64,000 nucleotides of DNA from NCBI RefSeq assembly GCF_026151205.1, contig NC_087078.1, positions 8,140,675 to 8,204,674 of the forward strand. The letters run 5' to 3'. The notes below the pieces were generated by a model that saw only the letters and a program-made list of their open reading frames with translations, did not search any database and was not told where the DNA came from. A program made the translations under genes and the position numbers. Shown one piece after another: positions 27,101-41,400 of this stretch. The stretch is from Bolinopsis microptera (Eukaryota > Ctenophora > Tentaculata > Lobata > Bolinopsidae). Within the stretch, counting starts at the first letter, position 1. The number at the start of each line of letters is the position of its first letter.

Positions 27101-29446
27101 TACAAGGTTATCTCTATCTTAGTTTAGAAGCCTCGTAATGCTCTTCTATCCATCAAGCTGTTCCATTGAGTACTTGATTACCATGTAAGTAGCTGGCAAT
27201 CGTTTCACCTAAATCAAATTAGATTAGAGATTAGCGGATTACCGCTGGGGAGATGATGTGCTAGTCAGCCCCTGGGTTAGCGCGATAAAACCAGGAATTT
27301 AGGGGGTTTCGTGAATGAAAGTTATTATCGATTTAGAGCTGATATTCAATAGAAAATGTAAACCGATCTTTGAGGTAAAGTCTAACTTATCGTCACCTCA
27401 CGGAGCTAGTCTTGATAACGTGTAAGAATAAAGCCTAATACCCGTAACAATTTCATTTGCCTTTCAATACATTGTCCCCCGAATAACCCCGAATAACGGG
27501 GGCATTCAGCCTCTTTGAGAGCTCAATTCTAGTTTTACATGCTCTGATCCTTTTTTAAGGTTGACGTTCGTTTAAATTTGTACACTGCTCTTCACATGAC
27601 CTCAAACTAATAAATGAAACTGGTCACTTGACACCATGACAACGCGTCATACCCCATGGGTAGTTATGGCAACGCGTCCGACCCTTCTCCCACAGCGAAG
27701 GCAAGCAATTATATAAGGAGGAACGTTTTGCAGGCAGAAAGAGGGGCTCGTTATTTCATTTCTGCTCTAAATCTATAACAAATTTAAGATTCGTTTATCG
27801 ATTGTTGATATTAAAAAGTAGCATATATTCTCAGTTTTGCGATGAATTCTATCACAACATATTTTCCGTCATTGAATCAGGGAACTAATAACATAAACAT
27901 TCTAGTAATCTTGTCTCAGTTTAGCCTGTTCGTGTGCCCTATGTCTGCCCCTCCGACGCTAACTATACCATTGTGAAGGTTTGACAGTTTTATTGCTATT
28001 GCTAAGGGTGGGGGTTTGCTGGAATACAGTTGTGCGATACCACGATATTAAACATACAATATACCTGATATTAACCATATCTTGGTTGTCATCTCTAAGT
28101 GATCTTAATCAGTGAAACTATTATCAGCTTTTACTTTCCGTATTAATCAGCATATATATTTTTTTTCCTCGGAATTATCCACCCGGGACTGCTTTCATGT
28201 TTCCTGATGTTAATCTGACTGTGAATCCTGGCTCGGGTGATAGCGACGTTGTGTCTTTGTAAGAGAGAGGTGGTATTAAATGTCTCAAGTTTCACACCAA
28301 TCTTTATTTTGTTTGTAATCTAACCAACCTTGTTTCCATTTCTCAACTTGCCCGATGAAAGCTTGAATTTTGCCAAGATACTCTTTTTTTTCTCTTCCTC
28401 CCCTGTGTCTTGATATGTTTCAGATTTGAAAATTACCGCGTACATTTCCGCACGTGTTATCGCGGTAAATTCCGTGTCGTGATGAATTAGAGCATCGGGT
28501 TAACACTAAGAAAGACTCGTAATTATCTCTCTTGGCCATCATTGAACTTTAGCAAAAAATGTGCAGTGTTCAAAACGCAAAGCCTCGTTTAACTAGGGCC
28601 CGAGAATATATATCACATTCTCACACAATTCGGGAAAAGATAAACATTTTTATATCAGTATTTTAAAATGCCCATTATTTTCGGACCCTTTTTCTGGCCC
28701 AGGCAGACATTTAGCAGAAATGCGTTTAAAATACGTGTTTTGTTGCCTTTCCCCAAAATTATCCATCTTTCAAAAACCCCGCTAAAAACCCGTCTCATAG
28801 TCAAGATCGCTATTCAATTACTCTCATTATATAATGGATATATATATCACGGCCGGTTGACGGATACTAGAAAGAAAACACCGGTTAAAGCCAAACGTCA
28901 ATACCGCGTATTACACTTTGTAGACCCTATAGTAAACAGTTACGTTTATTACCGATTGTAAGATCGTGGTCACGTGACATCTCCCTTTGTGCACTTAAGT
29001 TATCACGTCCAACGTTTTCTCTTCCACGATGATTTAATCATCATATTTTTTGTTGGATAATTGTGCTTTTGATCCTAATGATTCCAATTAAATCAAGCAA
29101 AACCTAATTACGGAAGCAGTCACTGATATAGAAGCCTAATGCACAACATTTTTTTACTATATCAGGATTGCATCGACTTCCTCGCCAGTAGGGCTACTGG
29201 TGATAGGAAATATTTTCTGATTTAAAATAGTAGAGTAGAGAAGAGAATATCGGCAGCCATGCAGTGCATTTCTGACACTTCTGAGCGTTGTTAAACTCTT
29301 TAACACTTCGTGTTTTACCGGTTGACTAATCAGCACATGTTTGCCACGGGATCTTTCATATCCACCAATCTCATCACGTCATTTCAACCCCGTGGCCAAT
29401 CAAATGATCTGATTTTACTCACGTGACCAAACATTCTCTCAGCTGC

Positions 29447-32400
29447 ATGTCCCAACCTCACTACGAGTACCCGTCGCGCACCACGTGGCTAGGTTACCAG
29501 GCAACGAAACCGGAGCACGTGCTTACTACGACGACCAATAAGATGCAGGACAGCAACCACGTGACTTCTTATCCCGACTGGAGGCAGAACTCGGGCGATT
29601 CCTACTTTCCGCAGGTTGGTTTTCTCTTGACACTGCATTTCGTCTCTTCTAAATCCAACACTCATGAACGAGAAATGTCATCGCGTATATTACTCTCGTA
29701 TTTTTTGACAGCATTTAGATCATCTTGTAGACCCGCGAAAAAGAGCTGTTTAACTACTTCTTAGTTTTTTCTTATCTAACCTAACTGTTGGGCATGTCTG
29801 GCGGTGCCTCTATGCAACCCACTAAACAACAAGCTCGTCTGTTATTACAGTGTCAGTTTAGCTGCCAGTTCAAGGATATTGATACCAAACACGATCTTAC
29901 CTCCGCCGTCGCCCCACTTTCCCCTCAACCCTCCCTTCCAGACCAAAAACCCGTGAGTAGCCCTTTATTCATTAACTTTGATCGTAATCTGGATTTTTAT
30001 TTTTTCGTATTTTACACCATGATAAAAAAACATAAAGCGGCATGTGCGGATAGCATTGTCATACATGGATTAAGGTAAGGTGATGATTTCGTTGAGAAGA
30101 AAAAACCTAGTCGGCGGGGCGCAGGAGCTCCACGAAAAAAGAAAATTCTACCGCCTAAATTTATTAAGTGTTGTCAGCCTTTTCGGCCTCAAATTTTAAA
30201 CCTGGCAACTGGCAGCTGCTTCACTTTTTTAGTGTTTTCGTTCGAGTCCTTTCTCCGTTCATAGTCCCACGTTATATTATTGCGAGGTGTTTAGAGTATA
30301 ATCGAACCTTCAGCCTGCAGCGGGACCGATAAAATCACCGGCTTTGTAAAATGTTGTAACTCGATGCCGTCCTGGTCAAGTAGCAATTCATATTATAAAT
30401 TTGATAATGTTTTTGAGCTGGTATGGCACCTAAAATACCTGTGACTAGTGCTGATAAGAGGTCCCCTGCGTCATGCACCTGGACCTTATCAGTAAACACC
30501 AACCAGGACAAACTCTGTTCCTCCAATCAGGTTCCACCTGCCAGATCACGTGCCTATAGGGCTCGTACTTACGATATAATATATGTTGTGGTGACTCGAT
30601 AACATATTAATCAGGACGCCAATACGGTCGATGTTGACCTACAGCCCAGATTTTGTCATATATTAACAGAGGATGTGGTAAATTTGGTATGCGTCAGCCT
30701 CAGTAACTAAAGAAAAATCAGGGTAAAACTTGTCAACCTTAAAATAGAAAATGTTAAATCAGCATCTAGATTTGGAATTCCACTCGAGGTCTAACCTAGT
30801 CAATAATCATTGATCCCTACGAATTACATTTCGCAGTGTTTTAGCCCGCGGGCGCGATTTCCAAGTTCTAACGTATTTCTTGATACCGATAGTAATATCC
30901 GGATGATTCACATATTCAAATATTTCCAGTAATTGAGTATCCATGACAATATCACGGCTCAGAAGGCTCGCTAATTTTAAAACTTCCCCATTGTACGCTC
31001 TGTCTCAGCCCCTCTTCTGATCCTCTTAAAGCTGTGACCGTACTGCTGTCTTTTAATACCGGCCAAGCATTTGATTTTTGTGGTTGAATATTTCGACGCC
31101 ATCCGCGTGCCAGACAAAGCGGCTTAGCTGTAGGTTTCTGGAATTTTTCAGCCGTATTTTATTGACCGTAATCTCGTTTTTACCAACTCGTCAAATTAGA
31201 CGTTAACCCTGTAGTTTAACTCTAGTTCACGTTAATTTCCCCTTTAAACAAGCTTACTATTACTATTAAAACTACAGGATATAGGGGTAGTTACAGCGCT
31301 GCCATGGCACAGCGCTGACCCGAGCTAAAAATATAGAAATACTTTTCTTAATATCTTTAAGAGCCTGGCTCCAGTAGCAGTATCAGCTCACCTAATGTTG
31401 TGCTTACTGGCCTATATGAATAAAGTTGGGAACGTCATTTACACAATTAAATTACTAGTGCAGTTATGATTTAATGTCAATAATCCTGACGATAAATCGA
31501 TGATTGATCATTTATAGATTCCACTGATCAAATATAATACTCTAAGATTAAGAATATTATCATAAATTAGGATAAGGTAATAGTTAATAATAAATTATCG
31601 GGAGTATAGCTTTCGAAAGGTCGGAGCCAAAAATATTTCTATAAATAATTGGGCTGCCTGGGCCTCCGACTCGGAGGCCCTGGTAGCCCAATTATTTATA
31701 GAAATATTTTTGCCATAATTCGGACAAGTAAGACCTTAGGCTTAAACTAGGAGAAATTTAGGTTGCTAGTCAAAAACTTGCCTATAGTTTCCGATGCAAT
31801 TTTTAAAAAAACTTAAAGTGAGTGGTTGATCAAACATAGATTCCAGGAATCAAAGATAGGATTCCAAGAACATTGCCACGAATTAGGATAAGATAATAGC
31901 TATTAGACAATTGTCGGTAGTATACATTTTGAAAGGTATTTCCCAATTATATTATTGGAACCAGGAAAACTTAAAACTAAGGGAAGTTTAGTTTGCTAGT
32001 CAAAACATAGCCTATTATTTCCGATGTAAGTCGTCCTTTTTTGCAAAAAGTTTTAGTAATAGCTTTTATATTAGTTTTGCACAACTGCGTCTAGTCGAAG
32101 TAGTGTCAAGTCTAGTAGACGTTTAAGTCTGATAGACTTTAAATTTTCTACCTTGGATAAGAAGTTATTATGAAAGGTATCTTGGCTAGATCAAGATTGA
32201 GAAAACGGTCCCCCCACATACATATTTTGATGTATACTAAAATTACCTGACAATTTTAGTTGCATGTTATTATCTTCCCGAGTTAATACAATAAAATTTA
32301 TCAATAAAAATGTCCAAAATTATGAGTAAGTTTGACAAATTTAATCATATTAATTAATCATGGGACTTTATCATCAAACACTTTATCTGAAATTTGAATA

Positions 32401-35400
32401 TAAAGAAAAAGCCGATGAACAGAATCCGTGATTTTAAAGTTTTTGTCAAAGTAGTTTTGATGTGCCAGGTACCTGATATTTTTAAAGTTTTCCGGTGGTC
32501 CCTGCAATCTCTTCCGTGCCCTATTTTAATGACTCCACGTTCATATTAATTGTTGCAGAAATCTCAGACCAAATTGCTGAATTCCAGCAGTTCCGATTGA
32601 AAATTATGACTGGCTTGGCGCCATTTCAAAACCTTCTTTAATTTATCGTTTGAAACTGACTGTTGGTTTCCTTGTTAAAAAGTTTAAAACTTAAACCGTT
32701 TCAATTTATCCGTATCGGGGTACTCAGATTATGGGCAAGGTTGCCGACTCAGTTGAACACGTCACGCTTTTCTAGGGTTCAGTTTTTTTATCTACAGTGC
32801 CATTAAAGATTCCTTGAAAGTCACCCGAGATTTTTTTTTCTCGAGTCTGTGGCCTCGGTATCAGAACTAGGGTTTCCTCGTGCCGTTCTCAGATTTGCTC
32901 GCTCTAGTACACCAAGTTATTCCCATAAATAGCCGCTAATAGTATATAAATTATTATAGTAAATAGTAGTAAATTTCTAATATCATTATCATTTTTTATT
33001 TTTCTACGAGTCCGATCAATAAATTTATCAACTCATTGAGTTTAAAAGTTTAAACCTTCTTTGCGACTCAAGTAGAAATTAATTTTTCAATTTCTTTATC
33101 AAAATAATAATAGTTTTCCACCGCAAAGAGAGCTGACTTGAGTGGTAAATATCAATCATCATTACTATCATTATTCCTCTATACTCCCCCACGAACATTT
33201 GATTAACCCAATAATGTTTAAAACTTTAAAACTTTTAGCAGCAATAAATAAAAGTTTTTACTGTTGGTTTATCCAAGTATAATAAACGAGATCTAATTAA
33301 TGCTAACCCGAAAAGGGCAGTAACTATTCCTAACATCATTAGGCCCTTTCGTCGACTAAAAAAGTATAATCTTCTTTTCCGAATAAAAACGGAATCTAAT
33401 AATTTGTTATTATTATATTATAAAGTTATTATTATAAAGTTATTATTTTATTATAAAGTTTATTAAACAAGTTCTAACGAAAGCCTTTCTCCTGAACAGC
33501 AAATAGGGAGCAGTACCACGGATAATGGTACAATGGTGACGGACACAGCAAAGTTACAAGAATACCTTATCCACACCAGCAATACAGGTACAATCACTAC
33601 CTTTACTAATACAAACCTACTGCTAACTTACTAATAAAACTTATATAACTTATAATTTACTTAATATCTCACTCTATTACTTACTTATCACTCTATTACT
33701 TAATTATCACTAAACTTACTCACTGCAATAATTCTCTCTTCCTCTCTCTCTTCTTCTCATTCTCATTTCCGGGTATTTCCTTATTTACTACTCGTAAAAC
33801 AAGTGTATTTCTAGATATGAACTAAATTTCGGCATAAGGAGGTTCTAAGTTATAACTCAATTCTTTTTACAACTGATTTTCCTTATTTCCGTTATTTTTC
33901 AAACTTATTTTGATTTGGTTTATTCTTGGCCTCGCTTTTCTTACATACCTCACATACCTCACAAGGACTTCCGTACTTCTCTTATTTTTCCCCGTATTTT
34001 AGTTACTTTGATGCTTTGGTACTTCCTCACTTTTTATGTCTCCGTTTTCAACAATCACCCCTTCTGTATGGCAGTTAGTCACAAAAAATTAATTGACCAA
34101 GACCTATAAATAGCCCTAAACAGTGTTCTTGTTGAAAAGTTTTTCCTTTGACGATTTCCAAACTGTGAACACATCTTTGTCTGCAAATGTAGCGATGTGC
34201 CCTGGTTTTCTCCTAATTCCTCGGATTCCGTCGTTGAAAGGAAGCTGATAGCTGGCTCGTTAATGAATCTTGTTGATTGAATGTCAAGCTGTATCGGGAA
34301 CTAGAGTATAGATAGTTCCAAATCGTCGCCTCCCTGACGACGCGCTGATTTCTCGCGGGGTTTATCGGGGAATTGATCCTCTCCACCCCTGTCAACCCCA
34401 CCACCTATTGGACAATTTATCGGCTCATCAACATCTGTGTCTGATTAGACCCACTCTACCACCGGCCATATTCCGACCAGTCAGCCGGCCGACTTTTGTT
34501 CAGAGGTAAAGGTTTTTGACGGGCTTTACTCTCTCCGTCTTGTATTATCTTAACTGTCATGGGGAAAATGTGGAGATGGGGATTGTGGCGGGGGCCAGGG
34601 CCGTGAAACAGGGACACAGGCTGTACACATGATCATGTGTTACTAGATACCCATGTTCTGCAGTCTAGCCGACTTGGAATTACAACATCATCATCTCCTC
34701 CAATCTAAAATATTGGTATTTTAGGTCATGTCAGATGTCGTGCCACTTTGTGACCTACATTATTTTGCTCGTGGGAATCTCCTGCTTGATTGTGGTTCTC
34801 TAGTTTCGGTGTATTTTCCTGTGCTGTTTATTTCCCACTCAGTATTTAAAACCAAGATATAAAGGATATTCCCAGGGTATGTCGTTCACAAGTTCCCCTA
34901 ACTGCTAACTCACCAGTTAATGCTATGATTCCTGCAGATTTAATCGCTTTAATTTCGTCCTCCAGTCGCATAAAATGCTGCTGATTCGGTTATGTGTCCA
35001 GACTTCCAAGAAATTGGTCCAATGGTTCAGCCACACCTGATGTTATCGGCCCACATATTATTACCTTTCAAGTTCGTAAGAAACAGCAGATTTCACGTTG
35101 GCACAACTATAAAATACCAGACAACTTTCATAATTCGTGATTTTATTTACCTACCGCCGAAAAGTTCAAAAATTTGTCAATTTTTATAATTAAATTTATT
35201 CTCCTCTCTATCAAATATTTGATTAGCCTGTGTTTCTGATTCGTTTTGAGACCATCGCCCCATATACAACAGATCAGCAGACCCAACTTCCGAAACAGTT
35301 TCTTTCTAATCCATCAAGATTTCGACCGAAGATAACAAATTGACCTTATCTAGCCACCGTTCTGACAGGCTTCATCGACTCTAAAAGAAAGGAGTCTTCT

Positions 35401-38400
35401 TTTCATGGCGAAGTTTGTTGTGAACATTTGGGGTTTACAAAAATTTAATCAAAACGGCGAGTCTGCACCAAGTCAAGAGGGTACATTCAGAGCATATTCA
35501 TGCCATATTCATCATAGATGTATAATATTTTCATGGATAAGTTAAATTAGATTTGGTATATTCAGACAAAACACCAAGGATAAGATTCGGTTGTGACTAT
35601 GAGGCAGCGTTCCACTAGACCTCCACCATCATCTACCAGCTACCTTCCATCACGTGACCCACCGACAGAACCCGTACGATTTCAATTCCTCTTCGCTCAC
35701 TGTTTTCTCTTTTCAAGCGAGAGCTGTGAAGCCTTAGGAAGAATTTTCGAAATTAAGTTAAATGGTAGTAAGATGAGATGTGACACAGAGCATGTTTACG
35801 AGCCTGACACTAGATCCCACGTGGCTGGAAACAGAAAATCACGTGACCTTTTCACGAGCTGCAATTGGCTGGAGAGTGGCAGTTACAGGTATCTTTTTTC
35901 ACATCTTCCTAGGTGCTGAACTGTGTGATATCGTTCTGTATCACCCTCCTTCATCCACTCACACGTGGGCGAATACTGGGACCTGATTGGCCACTGTAAA
36001 CCACGTGACAGCATCTCCGGAAGGTGGTTGGTCAAGTTCTGTCCTTCTCACAGCTTTTCAACTGTTCCACGCGGGGATGAAGGTTGGAGGGTTTCCCTGA
36101 CTGGCAGGTGTCTCGTATTAAAAAACAGCGAACTCAACAACAACCAAGTCGCGGAAGGATTTATCAACACCATATCGCTCCCCGTAGCTGAACCCAACTT
36201 ACTTATACATGTAGATCTCTTATCGTATATAGATCTCCACCCAGTCAGTCGGGCAGTAGGATCTGTCGCTGGTAAGCCCTGATCTTGGTCTATAATTTTA
36301 CATCCTGTTTTATCAAAAACTACGGATAAGGACCATTTTGACAATTCTAATCCGTGCCTGAAAATTTCCGGTTCCGCCATTTCAATCTTGGCAAGCATCG
36401 AACTTCCTGGCAGAAGAATGTGGTACAAATCTTAAGTTTCAAGCTCGCCTGTAATTGGTTCATTCTTGTCACGTGACTGATGACATGGTGAGCCGTGTGA
36501 TTGATGACGTCACCAGGTAGCCTATACCAATACTAAGGACAACGGTTAACTAGGAGATCGTATTCTGGGCCGGGTCACTCCAAATCCAATAACGAGTACA
36601 ATATACTCCCTCCAGCTCACTAAGTCCCCAGCCATTATAGCCTGTGGTTGGTTCGTTAACAGTAGCTTGTGTTTAGTTGGGAGTTGCCGTGATAAGTTTG
36701 ATCGTTCACTCGAACCTCGCTGTGTAGTTGCTAAACGTCGCCCATATCTGATAACGGCCGCTCTTATTATTGTTTGAAGAGAGTGCATGCTACACCAACA
36801 CTGCCAAGGTATTAACATTGTCTTAGAAAATTGTCTTTATATTTTTTACGAGAAACCCTATATTAAAGACTGCTGCAATCTTTTATTGCTATTTACTAGC
36901 TAGATATACTGTAGTTTTTAGACGCGCTGTTGAGCCTCCTGGTTCACGAAAAGAATGTTTGTTTTAACTTTCCTAAAACCTTGTGGTCACCCTCACGACA
37001 AATTTGCGATTTCGTCATTTTATCCCAATCTTATTTTCCAGAGTTCCATCCCGGCTTACGTCCGATTTCATCATTTTCAACTACTGTCAGCACTAGTGAA
37101 ATATGAAGCAAACATTCCAGCTCGCTGCCTTCAACCTAACTTCTATTTGTGAATATATTCCTAATCTCAGATAATACCCGCCTTAAAACACAGCACTTCT
37201 ACACTGCACACTTCTGACTTTATCCCTGTGTCTGATTTAAATCTGCCGTGGGAAAACTTTAAAAGAACGCAGTGCGGGGTAAGATCACATCTGCCCGCCT
37301 GACAGCTGTGTATTTCAAAAAGTTTGTTGTCTCCCCAAATAGTCGCTATCCGGCGTCCCAGTTAGAGTGTCTTGTGAGGCGCCCAGATCCATTCCAGACT
37401 GCGCGGGCATTATTATTGGCAGCTGCCAGAGTTGCGATAAATTTAAATGTAGTCAATCCTATCTACTGGGGTTATGGTAAGGGAGGAGACAGCGATAGTT
37501 TTATTCGATCCGATGGTCCGGTCGATGGACTTCACTACTTTTCTGGCTTCAGTGTTGTCATGTAGCGTATATATTTATTTCAAATCTGGTGATAGATGTA
37601 AAGCAACTGTTCATACGTTTCCACAAATCCCCAAATAGACAATGTGCAACAGCCAGGTACAGACGATCCTCACATGAGCCGTCACGTGACGTCACGTGCA
37701 AATCTCGTGACGTCACCTTGGTTGCCATAGCGTGTCACGGTGACAACGCGTGACGGGTCACGTACAAGCATGGCTGGGTGACACCTGTCACTGCGTAAAC
37801 GGAGGTGAAAAGACTGCAGTCTCCTCCAAAACCCACCCGCTATTTCCCACCGAGCCAGGTCATATGATGCAAACACACGGAATGACCCGGAATCTTCTTT
37901 GTCGAGAAAGAGAGAGGTGCTATTCTCTTCTTACTGAGAAATTGAAGTTCCAAATAGAACATGAGCGGTGAGCAATGCTAGTTCAGTACCAGGATTATCA
38001 GTTACATAAAATCACGTGACTTAATCAATGCTCCCCATTGGCGGAAGTGATCTTGCTGACAACTTCCAGTTGACGGTAGGTTGGATCATGGGAACGGAGC
38101 CATGGTAACACAGCCGGGGTTTCCATGGTAACCGCTGTACCATTCTTATGACTGGAGCGTCATTTTAATGTGTCATATTTTAATGAGCAGTGGGTCATTT
38201 CCCTACAGTAGGCCCTGTCACCGTCTCTAGTTCACTCAGACAGCATATTTTGATTGTGCCGACCAGCATGTACAACAAGAGAGACTGCCAGCACTTTGGA
38301 ATGTCGGTCTCACAAAGGAGAGTCGATCGAGCCATCTCAATCTCGGGATCCCAAAAATTCTGAAAATTTCATCACTGGTCTTGTAACACCTCCTTTTTAC

Positions 38401-41400
38401 GACTACTTTGTGGGCGAATCAACCCTGAATTAGAGAAGAATTAGAAAACACCCTCTCTTACATTTCACTATTATTATTTTTCTGCCGAAATACATTAATA
38501 TTTTATCCTAATCATCATTTCGATATTCAATATTCAATACATTACTTGGAATAAAGGTCAGATTCCATTATTTAAGTTTAAGTTCACTTCGTTCCACACT
38601 ATTCCCTCGGGTTTTCAACTGACCAATGTGATTTTTTCTTCTCCAAAAGTTAAATCATCCAACTAATGTTATGTTATCTATAGACTCTCTTTAATATACC
38701 TACCTCTAACCCTGACCTCCCCCCCCTGCAGTAGCAACGAATGGTATTCAGCCATTGTCACCTACTTCCACGTCAGATCACGTAACCAGTTGTGGCTCTC
38801 CTATTTCTGATACGAAGGTTAGTACAAACATACAAACATACAAACATACAAACATACAAACATACAAACATACAAACATACAAACATACAAACATACAAA
38901 CATACAAACATACAGACATACAAACATACAAACATACAAACATACAGACATACAAACATACAAACATACAAACATACAAACATACAAACATACAAACATA
39001 CAAACAAACGAAGCTATTTATTTCCATTAGAATCTGTCTTCGCTGAGTCTATTCAGAAACGATCAGAAATTTTAATGAAAGAAACATCAAACGAAGAAGA
39101 GTGTAAGACACTAATCATCCTCGAACAGAGAAACATCATCGATAAAAACTACATACAATTGTATTTACAACTTGTTTTAATAAAAATGTAAAAGTGACCA
39201 GCTAACCCCCTCCTCCTCCCAGGACCAGTTGATGTTAAGAACACTCCGGTCCCCTCCTCGTGACATGATGTGCTCCTCTCCTCCCTCCAACAGCCGGTGC
39301 ACGGCCGCCCCCGCCTCATCAACCGTCAGCCCTCACAGCCCCGTCTCCAGCAGCGATATCGCCGGGATCGGTTAGTTCGGAAAACACAGTGTTTTTAGAC
39401 ATACGTATCATCTGTTCGCAGTACTTATTAAATCCGATCCTTAGATTACTTGTCAGCTCGCTGCTATGATCTGTGTCTTCTGTCAGTTATCTTCCCCGTC
39501 TGCGTATATCTTTGTCAGTTAACGTGTTCGTCTGTCAGTCTGTCGGTATGTTTGTTTGTGATTTTGTCGGCGTGTTTGCTATTGTCTGTTGTTTGTGTCG
39601 GTAGATGATTTGTTAATGACTTCTTATCGAGCCTTACAGTTTACCTACCCCGCCTTCAAGTTTTACTATCCGTCAGCTTTTAGTGGTTACCAGGTCTATG
39701 ATAGTAACTATAGCCTTCACAAACTATCAAACTCATTAAAATCTAATCAGAAGTTGGTAATCTGTGTCTGATAATAGATAATATCGGCCTGTTTCACGAT
39801 CCAGTAACTCCACTGCAGGTCCCCTCTTTTCGGATACAGTCTAAATTAATAAACCCAAACCTGTTGTTCCGTCTGGCGGGATCTGACGAGATTAATAAAC
39901 TTCTTAATATGCTGCTAACAATCAGCTAACAACACATCTGGCATGCTGTGTCACGTGATGCAAACCGATCAATCATGTCCCAGGATCTGTAACCATAACA
40001 ACTTGCGCGCGTTGCTGCAGTAATGGAGTGACATGATTTTCACGGAGTTAAATGCTTGGCCCGTATGGGGTGTCATTAAGGAGCGGTAGCCGTGACTAAT
40101 AACTGGCCTGACGTGCTTAGTCCGTTTTATCTACGCTTCAATCACGATGAAAGTATGATAACAATCTTCCCTGCATTCCTGCAAATGATCGATATTTGTC
40201 AATACTGTAATGTGCAATATCTCACCCAAAACTTAGCGACAAGAAAAACCCTGGATGAATTTAAGTTTATAAATTTGTGATCAGAAAAGCTATTGTTGAC
40301 CTATCTAGAGATATTCTGGACTTTAGTCGGCGATGCAATCTACTTGAATTGAAAGTACATATTTAGCGCGGGAGACATTGTGTCTTGCAAACGTGATCAT
40401 TTCCAAAAATAAATGCTCAACTGTTTTTAAAACCCTTTCCACCTCATACCTCGAAGTTATCTGTTAACTGTTTAAAAATAACTGCGACGAATTTTTTTTC
40501 GTATTCTTACTTTTTTTTACAGGAAAAACGAAGAAGAAGAGAAAACCTCGAACTTGTTTTAGCGTTGGTCAGATGCTGGTATTAGAAAATACGTTCCAGC
40601 AAACCAAATACGTCTCAATAACGGACCGGGGCAAGCTAGCCGGCTCTTTAGGACTTACTGACAGTCAAATAAAGGTTAGTTTTAATGCAATTCAAACATC
40701 TCTACTATAATTCAAAGAATTGTTTTTGTTGTCTGTATGTACGACCGCCCACGTGCAAATTAGATGAAAAATAGGAATTTAGGTAACAACCAAAAGGTTC
40801 CATAGCAACGGTGTTTTAATGCACACATGCACGTGCAAAGATTGTTTTAACGTCATTTTGATCGGTTTTGTGGTAATGACGTTGTGTTTAACTTTAAAGT
40901 GTTTTATATTTAAATCGGCTGTATCTTCGGTTGAGATGGATATTTTTTGATGCGGTTAAAACTTTCTTTCAAAGAATACTACTAGCTTCGTCCCTGTTAC
41001 AACGGGCTTTCTAGTGTTATTATAAATTAGTAATATTTTAAGAGACAGTTAATAATATTGAGGTACATGTCATGATATTGTTAATGTAAATTCCGATGTA
41101 TTAAGTAAGATCATAAATGATGTGGTAAATAAATATAGTCTAATCCCGTGTGATCTCTGTTTCTGTAGGGTTTTAGAAATTCTGTCACTCTTTGTAGGCA
41201 GGATTTTTGTGCAGAAAAAAAAAGAAACTGTAAAGTTATCAGAATCCCATTTTTCTTCCTGTCAAACATTGTACGGATTGCGTTTACGTTTGCAATTCTT
41301 CGCTGCCTCGTGCAATAAGTGTCTTGCGGAATAGACTTAGGGTGACTAGCTTTTTGTAACGTGGCTGTACATTGTTGGTACGAGAGGAATGCAGTCCAAG

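Noticed and set aside
35593-36282. Exon-like pieces in homeobox intron 3 (ATG-starting Arg/Pro/Ser frame with donor at about 35673; acceptor at 35912)
   Set aside because: Phases do not fit between exon 3 (ends phase 1) and exon 4 (starts phase 1), or stops intervene.
36048-36428. 126-codon minus-strand ORF
   Set aside because: Overlaps another weak ORF, no domain, composition like the surrounding intron.
37272-37565. 97-codon plus-strand ORF
   Set aside because: Begins at a non-ATG codon and shows no family features.
38755-39046. Thr-Asn-Ile-Gln and Val-Cys-Leu-Tyr repeat frames
   Set aside because: 8-bp minisatellite open in most frames; only the first part (38732-38817) is a real exon.
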